Below, one piece after another: positions 22,484-27,793 of a stretch of DNA of 34,901 bases. The notes under the pieces were generated by a model, which did not search any database, was not told where the DNA came from, and saw nothing but the letters and a program-made list of their open reading frames with translations. This stretch comes from Oscillospiraceae bacterium (GTDB taxonomy: Bacteria > Bacillota > Clostridia > Oscillospirales > Oscillospiraceae). The first letter of the stretch is position 1, and every line of letters begins with the position of its first letter. The position numbers and the translations under genes were made by a program. The stretch lies in NCBI GenBank assembly GCA_016293265.1, contig JAEDEN010000013.1:1-34901 (forward strand), read 5' to 3'.

Positions 22484-23845
22484 TCAATACTTGCCCAGAT
22501 TGCCCGCGGAGTCGGAGTGCTCCGTCTGGCCGAAGGCAAAATCGTTGCCGGGGAGGATGGCGTTGAGGGCGATGCCGGCGATTGCGGCGATGGCCAGGCT
22601 GGTGAGGGTAATGGAAGCGCTCCCCACCTGGAAGGTAAGGCCGCCGGTGAAGCCCAGGCCGCACACCAGGATAACGGCGGCGATGATGAGGTTGCGGGAG
22701 TTGGTGAAGTCCACCCGGTTTTCCACCACGTTGCGCACGCCGATGGCGGAGATCATGCCGTAGAGGATGAAGCTGACGCCGCCGATGATGGCCGCGGGGA
22801 TGGTATTGACGATGACGGCGAAGGCGGGGGAGAAGGAGAGGATCACCGCATACAGGGCGGCCAGGCGGATCACCCTGGGGTCATGGACCCGGCTGAGGAC
22901 CAGCACGCCGGTATTTTCGCCATAGGTGGTGTTGGCAGGGCCACCGAACAGGCCCGCCAGGGCGGTGGCCACACCGTCGCCGATGAGGGTGCGGTGCAGG
23001 CCGGGGTCCTCAATGAAGTTCTCACCCACGGTGGCAGAGATGGCGGACATATCGCCGATGTGTTCCATCATGGCGGCCACGGCGATGGGGGCCATCACCA
23101 AAATGGCGGAGAGGTCGAACTTTGCCACGCTGCCGGAAAAATCGGTGAAGAAGGGCTGCAGGCCGACGGGAGCCACTCCCTCCAGCACGCTGAAGTCCAC
23201 CATGCGGAACAGGATGGCCGCCAGGTAGGGAATGACCACACCCAGCAAAATGGGGATGATCTTCACCATGCCCTTGCCCCAGATGTTGGCCACCACGATG
23301 ACGGCGATGGCGAAAATGGCCAGGGGCCAGCAGGTGGAGGCATTGGCCACGGCGGAGGGGGCCAGATTCAATCCGATGAGGATGATGATGGGGCCGGTGA
23401 CCACGGGAGGCAGGAAATGCATTACCCGGTGGACTCCCACCGCCTTCACGATGGCGGCCATCACCACATACAAAAGGCCCGCCGCCACGATGCCGCCGGT
23501 GGCGTACTGGAGCTTTTCCGCCTGGCTCATGGAGGCGTAGATGCCGGTGTCCATGGCGCCCATGGCGGCAAAGCCTCCCAGGAAGGCGAAGGAAGAGCCC
23601 AGGAAGGCGGGCACCTTCATCTTTGTACAGACATGGAAAAACAGTGTGCCGATACCGGCGAAAAAGAGGGTGGTCTGGATGCTCAGGGGCAGGTGATACT
23701 GGTTTTGCACCAGGATGGGCACCAGCACCGTTGCGCCGAACATGGCGAACATATGCTGCAGGCCCAGGATCAGCATTTTGCCCAGGCCCAGGGTCCGTGC
23801 ATCCCGGATGGGCTCCTGGCCAATGGTGGTTTTTTTCTCTTTCAT
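22484..23845 (-). CDS. uraA: Uracil permease (NCS2 family)
   Basis: A 453-residue membrane protein of the nucleobase-cation symporter-2 family with about 14 segments, importing uracil with protons. Uracil-branch hallmarks are the first segment with GLQHMFAMFGATVLVP, the long MEHIGDMSAISATVGENF stretch after helix 8 carrying the substrate Glu, and GGPANTTYGENTGV, typical of UraA/PyrP rather than xanthine or adenine permeases. AGGAGAGAGGAG precedes the ATG. It has its own promoter and a leader with a terminator, so expression is probably adjusted to pyrimidine supply. The DUF523/TudS-like gene lies directly upstream on the same strand. Confidence 0.94.
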   Translation of the reverse strand: MKEKKTTIGQEPIRDARTLGLGKMLILGLQHMFAMFGATVLVPILVQNQYHLPLSIQTTLFFAGIGTLFFHVCTKMKVPAFLGSSFAFLGGFAAMGAMDTGIYASMSQAEKLQYATGGIVAAGLLYVVMAAIVKAVGVHRVMHFLPPVVTGPIIILIGLNLAPSAVANASTCWPLAIFAIAVIVVANIWGKGMVKIIPILLGVVIPYLAAILFRMVDFSVLEGVAPVGLQPFFTDFSGSVAKFDLSAILVMAPIAVAAMMEHIGDMSAISATVGENFIEDPGLHRTLIGDGVATALAGLFGGPANTTYGENTGVLVLSRVHDPRVIRLAALYAVILSFSPAFAVIVNTIPAAIIGGVSFILYGMISAIGVRNVVENRVDFTNSRNLIIAAVILVCGLGFTGGLTFQVGSASITLTSLAIAAIAGIALNAILPGNDFAFGQTEHSDSAGNLGKY

Positions 23846-23893
23846 GTGTTCTCCTCTCTCCTTTTTGTGTGAAGCTGCTTTTTGTTTTTGCGC

Positions 23894-23921
23894 AAAAAAA
23901 TACCGGCATTAAAGCCGGCAA
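23894..23921 (-). terminator. Leader terminator (attenuator) upstream of the uracil permease
   Basis: TTTGCCGGC, TTTAAT, GCCGGTA then TTTTTTT on the minus strand, about 50 bases before the start codon and about 80 bases inside the transcript. Its place between promoter and gene implies premature termination control. The upstream leader (CAAACC near 24008 pairs with GGTTTG) does not match a PyrR site or riboswitch I can name. Confidence 0.7.
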
Positions 23922-24008
23922 ATACAAAAACAATCAGAAAAAAGGAAAGCCGTTTTGCTCAAACCGTACTGCATCCTGACTTCCCCCTCTTCCTCATTAT
24001 TTGGTTTG

Positions 24009-24038
24009 ATGATACCACATCCCGGCGGGATCTGGCAA
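24009..24038 (-). promoter_or_regulatory. Uracil permease promoter with a palindrome in its spacer
   Basis: TTGCCA (24038-24033), 18 bases, TATCAT (24014-24009) with a TG one base upstream, on the minus strand. The spacer contains the perfect inverted repeat ATCCCG-G-CGGGAT (24019-24031), a possible operator. Confidence 0.55.
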
Positions 24039-24103
24039 GATTTCATTTTCATGAGCAGGGGCGGAATTTTTCCTCCGAAATTGTCGGAATCGCCGAAAAG
24101 GTG

Positions 24104-24544
24104 CTACCTTGCTTTGCCCAGCAGCATCTCCGCGTCGGATTCCCCCCAGACGGTGATGCCGTTTTCCTCCAGCAGCTCCGCCGTGACGCCGCGGCCCGCC
24201 GTCAGGGCGGCGGAAAAGGTACCGTCGTAGATCACCCCGTGGCCGCAGGAGGGACTGCGCTCCTTCAAAAGGGCGCAGTCACACCGGAAGAGGCGGCAAA
24301 GGGCCAGGGCCTCCTCCGCTCCCCGGCGGTATTGGGCCGTCACGTCCGCCCCCTCCTTTGTGACCACCCGTTCTCCCCGCCGCTCCGCCGGAGGCCGGGG
24401 CGTGGGAAGGCCTCCCAGCTGCTCCGGGCAGACGGGAACAAGGGTGTGCTCCTTTTCCAATGCCAACACCGCCCCGTGGGGTTTCGCCGCCCCGTCGTAG
24501 CGGCAGCGGCAGCCCAGCAGGCAGGCGGAAACCAGGATCCGCAT
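24104..24544 (-). CDS. DUF523 family protein (TudS-like thiouracil desulfidase candidate)
   Basis: A 146-residue protein of DUF523. Family motifs are SACLLGCRCRYDG at the N-terminus, VCPEQLGGLPTPRPPAE near 45-60 and LKERSPSCG near 105. The conserved cysteines in these three places are the likely ligands of a 4Fe-4S cluster. A characterised member, TudS, removes sulfur from 2-thiouracil to give uracil. Lying next to a uracil permease supports a pyrimidine-salvage role, but the family may have other substrates. The ATG at 24544 is one base from the stop of the DUF3783 gene (TGA-G-ATG), so translation is coupled. Confidence 0.82.
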   Translation of the reverse strand: MRILVSACLLGCRCRYDGAAKPHGAVLALEKEHTLVPVCPEQLGGLPTPRPPAERRGERVVTKEGADVTAQYRRGAEEALALCRLFRCDCALLKERSPSCGHGVIYDGTFSAALTAGRGVTAELLEENGITVWGESDAEMLLGKAR

Positions 24545-24545
24545 C

Positions 24546-24917
24546 TCACTTCCCCCCTTGAAAGGCACGGTGCTCCCGGCTCAGCTCTCCATACAGCCGC
24601 CGGGCGCTCCAGGTGCGGTTATTGGGTGTCAGCACCGCCTTGAGGCAGCCTGCTCCCGCGCTCCGCAAAAGGGGCAGCACCTGCTCCACCTTGTCCGTCA
24701 GCCCCACCAGCACCATCATCCGCCCCCCCAGGGGGAGGCCGCTATCCGGCCCGGAGGGGGCCTTCTCCCTCTCCAGTCCCGCCAGCACCGCCATGGTCTT
24801 TCCGTAATCGGCCCGGGGGACGCTGACCACCTCAATGCCAAGGGGCGCCACCGCCCCCTGCACCGCCAGGATGGAGGGCAGGTCCTCAAAGCCGAACAAA
24901 AGCAGTTTTTCCTTCAT
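24546..24917 (-). CDS. DUF3783 domain protein
   Basis: A 123-residue protein with the DUF3783 pattern: LLLFGFEDLPSILAVQGAV at the start, VVSVPRADYGK near 35, MVLVGLTDKVEQVLPLLRSAG near 70-90 and LKAVLTPNNRTWSARRLYGEL near 95-115. No biochemical function is known to me for the family. No membrane segment or metal motif is seen. AAAGGAGA precedes the ATG. It sits between the NUDIX and DUF523 genes, with gaps of 14 and 1 bases, in a compact three-gene operon. Confidence 0.8.
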   Translation of the reverse strand: MKEKLLLFGFEDLPSILAVQGAVAPLGIEVVSVPRADYGKTMAVLAGLEREKAPSGPDSGLPLGGRMMVLVGLTDKVEQVLPLLRSAGAGCLKAVLTPNNRTWSARRLYGELSREHRAFQGGK

Positions 24918-24931
24918 GATGTCTCCTTTCT

Positions 24932-25399
24932 TCACCGGATGGGTCTGCCGTTCAGCGCGGCGGCGGCCAGATGCTCCCCCTCGTAGCGGAGCTTCAGGGA
25001 GAAAAAGGGCTCCTCCGTATCCAGCAGCCGGAGGAAGATCTTGTCTCCCTCCCACAGGGGCAGGGACAGCAGCTCATCCTTCCTGATCCAGGCCAGCTCT
25101 CCCTCCTGGCAGGGAATGGGGGTCCCCTCCCAGGCGGTGGCAGTGAACAGGTGCATATACTCCGTGGGCCACCGGTCGGAAACGAAGGTCACCAGTCCCC
25201 GGTAGCGGTAATCCGTCAGAGTCAGGCCCGTTTCCTCCGCCGTCTCCCGGAGGATGCACTCCTCGGGGCTCTCTCCCTCTTCAAACTTGCCTCCCACGCC
25301 GATCCACTTGTCATGGTTGGCGTCATTTTTCTTTTTGACCCGGTGGAGCATCAGGTACTCGTCCCCCCGCTCCAAATAGCAAAGTGTGGATTGGATCAT
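24932..25399 (-). CDS. NUDIX hydrolase (MutT / 8-oxo-dGTP diphosphatase-like)
   Basis: A 155-residue NUDIX protein. The Nudix box is complete (GVGGKFEEGES, then the REtAEETGL helix with the metal-binding glutamates), placed at about 37-60. The start LCYLERGDEYLMLHRVKKKND and WIGVGGKFE resemble the MutT/8-oxo-dGTP diphosphatase group, which cleans oxidised nucleotides; other nucleotide substrates are possible. I use ATG 25399, seven bases after GGAGA; the in-frame TTG six bases earlier is too close to the ribosome site. First gene of the NUDIX-DUF3783-DUF523 operon. Confidence 0.9.
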   Translation of the reverse strand: MIQSTLCYLERGDEYLMLHRVKKKNDANHDKWIGVGGKFEEGESPEECILRETAEETGLTLTDYRYRGLVTFVSDRWPTEYMHLFTATAWEGTPIPCQEGELAWIRKDELLSLPLWEGDKIFLRLLDTEEPFFSLKLRYEGEHLAAAALNGRPIR

Positions 25400-25431
25400 G
25401 GGCAATCTCCTCTTTTTCGTTTATTAGGGAC

Positions 25432-25437
25432 ATTATA
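25432..25437 (-). promoter_or_regulatory. -10 box of the NUDIX operon
   Basis: TATAAT on the minus strand, 32 bases before the start codon. The -35 region (T-rich, near 25455) is poor and lies in the T-run of the hairpin at 25451-25475, so an activator or weak promoter is likely. Confidence 0.5.
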
Positions 25438-25450
25438 GCCACTTTTCCCC

Positions 25451-25475
25451 AAAAAGAAAAGGGGCAAACGCCCCT
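25451..25475 (-). terminator. Terminator-like hairpin upstream of the NUDIX promoter
   Basis: AGGGGC, GTTT, GCCCCT then TTTCTTTTT on the minus strand. No minus-strand gene ends here. It could stop antisense transcription coming from under the CBM9-like gene before it reaches the NUDIX operon. Confidence 0.5.
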
Positions 25476-25513
25476 CTCCCGGCAAAACCGGAAGCGTCTC
25501 TCCCTTTGCCGCG

Positions 25514-25541
25514 TTGACCTTGGGGCGATTTGGGGTATAAT
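25514..25541 (+). promoter_or_regulatory. Promoter of the CBM9-like gene
   Basis: TTGACC (25514-25519), 16 bases, TATAAT (25536-25541), 32 bases before the ATG. Confidence 0.7.
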
Positions 25542-25573
25542 GGTGTCAAGAACTTCTGAGAGGAGACGCGGCT

Positions 25574-26629
25574 ATGAAGCTCCCTTATGCCCCCACCCCC
25601 CGCATTCCCCACGATCCCCCGGTGTACTTCTGTCCCCGGGCCAAAGGTCCCCTTTCCCTGGACGGGCGGCTGGACAAGCCCTTTTGGGCGGATGTGCCCT
25701 TCACGGCGGAATTCACGGATATCTCCGGCCCCGGCTTTCCCGCTCCCCGCTTTCCCACCAGGGCCAAGCTCTGCTGGGACGACGAATTCCTTTACATCGG
25801 CGCGGTACTCACCGGCCCCGAGATCTGGGCCACCATCCGTCAGCGGGACAGCGTCATCTACCATGACAACGACTTTGAGATCTTTCTGGATCCCTCTTCC
25901 TCCGGCCACAACTATATGGAACTGGAGCTCAACGCCTTCAACACCCAGTGGGACCTGATGCTGACCCACCCCTACCGGGACGGCGGCCGCAGCGTCACCG
26001 GCTGGGATATGAAGGGGGTGGAGAGCGCCGTGTATGTGGAGGGCCGGGTAAACGACCCCGCCGCGGACAACCGCTTCTGGTCCGTGGAAGTCAAAATCCC
26101 CTTTGCCTCAGTGATGGAGACCTACTCCAAGGAGGAGAACCCACCGGAGCTGGAGCGGTGCTACCCCTGCCGGAAGGCCCCCCGCCTGGGAGAATTCTGG
26201 CGGCTGAACTTTTCCCGGGTGCAGTGGCAGGTGGATGTGGCGGAGGGGGCTTACCGAAAGCGCACCGGCGGGGACGGTAAGCCTCTGCCGGAGGACAACT
26301 GGGTCTGGGCCCCCACGGGCCTCATCGACATCCACTGCCCGGATTACTGGGGCTTCCTCTTCTTCACGGAGCGGGGCGAGGCCATGCCCATCCCGGAGGA
26401 CGAGCGGCGCAAGCTGGCGCTGCGGCGGCTCTATTACGCCCAGCACGCTTATCGCGCCGCCCACGGCCATTTCACACCGGACCTTTCCGCCCTGGGCTGC
26501 CCCCTCCCGGACTGCGGCGCCACGGTGGAGGCAGGCCGCTACGGCTTTACCCTCTGCTGCCCCAGCGCCTCGGCGGCGGGCAGCGTGGTGCTGCGCAGCG
26601 ACGGATACACCTGTGTCATCGAGGATTAA
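25574..26629 (+). CDS. CBM9-like (carbohydrate-binding family 9-like) protein
   Basis: A 351-residue protein whose residues about 25-260 follow the CBM9-like beta-sandwich pattern: LSLDGRLDKPFWADVPF, AKLCWDDEFLYIGAVLTG, VIYHDNDFEIFLDPSSSGHNYMELELNAFNTQWDL, WSVEVKIPFAS, and FWRLNFSRVQW. Related domains occur in xylanases and in stand-alone proteins of unknown role. There is no signal peptide or catalytic glycosidase domain, so it is probably cytosolic and may bind a sugar or glycoconjugate. The last 80 residues add Cys pairs (LGCPLPDC, FTLCC). GAGAGGAG lies before the ATG. It is monocistronic, with its own promoter and terminator. Confidence 0.75.
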   Translation: MKLPYAPTPRIPHDPPVYFCPRAKGPLSLDGRLDKPFWADVPFTAEFTDISGPGFPAPRFPTRAKLCWDDEFLYIGAVLTGPEIWATIRQRDSVIYHDNDFEIFLDPSSSGHNYMELELNAFNTQWDLMLTHPYRDGGRSVTGWDMKGVESAVYVEGRVNDPAADNRFWSVEVKIPFASVMETYSKEENPPELERCYPCRKAPRLGEFWRLNFSRVQWQVDVAEGAYRKRTGGDGKPLPEDNWVWAPTGLIDIHCPDYWGFLFFTERGEAMPIPEDERRKLALRRLYYAQHAYRAAHGHFTPDLSALGCPLPDCGATVEAGRYGFTLCCPSASAAGSVVLRSDGYTCVIED

Positions 26630-26630
26630 A

Positions 26631-26659
26631 AAGAAGCGGCTGGTCCGCTTCTTTTTTTT
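26631..26659 (+). terminator. Terminator of the CBM9-like gene
   Basis: AAGAAGCGG, CTGGT, CCGCTTCTT with T8, directly after the stop codon. Confidence 0.92.
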
Positions 26660-26692
26660 GAGGAAATCCGCCTTGCCGCGCCGTAATATGGA

Positions 26693-26721
26693 TGTACAAT
26701 CCCGCTTTTTCATGGTAAAAT
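26693..26721 (+). promoter_or_regulatory. Promoter of the membrane acyltransferase-like gene
   Basis: TGTACA (26693-26698), 17 bases, TAAAAT (26716-26721) with TG one base upstream (extended -10). Confidence 0.55.
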
Positions 26722-26766
26722 AAAATATTAAATGCTGCATGAAATGCTGCGCCGGGAGGAAATGCT

Positions 26767-27510
26767 ATGGTCCGCCACCACGATATCGACACCCTCCGGG
26801 GAGCCGCCCTGGTGAGTATGATCGCCTATCATACCTGCTGGGACCTGGTGTACCTCTCCGGCTTTGACTGGGGCTGGTACCGCTCTTTTGGGGCCTATCT
26901 CTGGCAGCAGAGCATCTGCTGGACCTTCATTCTCCTGTCCGGGTACTGCTTTTTCCTGGGACGCCGCCCGGTGCGGCGGGGACTCGTTACCTTTGGCGCG
27001 GGGGCGCTGGTCAGCGCCGTAACTGCCCTTGTCCTGCCGGAAGATCCCGTTTTCTGCGGCGTTTTGACCTTTCTGGGCCTGGCCGCCCTGATCAGTGTAC
27101 CCCTGAAGCCCCTCCTGCGGTGTCTTCCCGCCCAGGCGGGCCTGGCCGCTTCCTTCTCCCTCTTTCTCCTCTTCCGGGACGTGAATGGCGGCTTCTTCGG
27201 CTTTGAGGGCCTCCGGGTCGCCCCTGCCCCTGTGGGCACGGGAGTGCTGGCAACGGTCCTGGGCTTTCCCGCTCCGGGCTTTCACTCCTCGGATTACTTC
27301 TCCCTCCTCCCCTGGCTGTTCCTTTTTTGGACAGGCCTGTTTCTCTCCCGCCTGCGGCCGGAGCGGGAGGACCTGCTTTTGCGTCCCTTCCCCCTTCTCA
27401 CCGCCATGGGCCGCCATTCCCTTCTCATCTATCTGCTGCACCAGCCGACACTGTACGTTTTGCTGCCCCTTTTGGAAGGGCTGGCCGGAATTTTTGCAGG
27501 AAGAAGCTGA
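26767..27510 (+). CDS. DUF1624 / HGSNAT-like membrane acyltransferase domain protein
   Basis: A 247-residue membrane protein with about seven helices. It opens with RHHDIDTLRGAALVSMIAYHTCWDL, the pattern of the heparan-alpha-glucosaminide N-acetyltransferase catalytic region (DUF1624). A conserved His follows the first helix, FILLSGYCFFLGRRP is in helix 2, and the last helix carries MGRHSLLIYLLHQPTLY, which also recalls membrane O-acyltransferases. It probably moves an acyl group onto a cell-surface sugar or lipid, but this is family inference only. GGGAGGA precedes the ATG at 26767. No partner gene adjoins it. After the TGA the same frame stays open for another 88 codons. Confidence 0.8.
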   Translation: MVRHHDIDTLRGAALVSMIAYHTCWDLVYLSGFDWGWYRSFGAYLWQQSICWTFILLSGYCFFLGRRPVRRGLVTFGAGALVSAVTALVLPEDPVFCGVLTFLGLAALISVPLKPLLRCLPAQAGLAASFSLFLLFRDVNGGFFGFEGLRVAPAPVGTGVLATVLGFPAPGFHSSDYFSLLPWLFLFWTGLFLSRLRPEREDLLLRPFPLLTAMGRHSLLIYLLHQPTLYVLLPLLEGLAGIFAGRS

Positions 27511-27793
27511 TCCCGGACGTCAGAGCGGTCCACACGCAGGGCGCTGTCCGAAGCAGAAAAGACTTGTGCAGGGAAAGCAGCATACGTATTCCCTCCCGCA
27601 GCAGTTCACAGCCTTGGCTGCTGCGGCCGGATGGCAGTTGAAGAGAAAAACCGGCTTAGGAAGCTGATGGTAAAGAAGACCGTATCGGATCGAACCCGGG
27701 AAATCCGGATGAGATCGGCATTCACCCTGATCCGAAGCCGGAAAGACGAATTCGTGCATATCAATGCAGAACTTTGAAAGTGATTTTTGAGCT
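27511..27793 (+). other. Gene-free stretch before the GTPase-nuclease fusion gene
   Basis: This 283-base gap is lower in GC than its surroundings and has no recognisable promoter, terminator or RNA family. The frame of the preceding gene stays open after its stop until TGA at 27775-27777. Within it, an ATG at 27631 would give a 48-residue basic peptide, but there is no ribosome site. It may be the leader of the gene at 27794, whose own ribosome site (GAAAGTGA) is weak. Confidence 0.4.
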
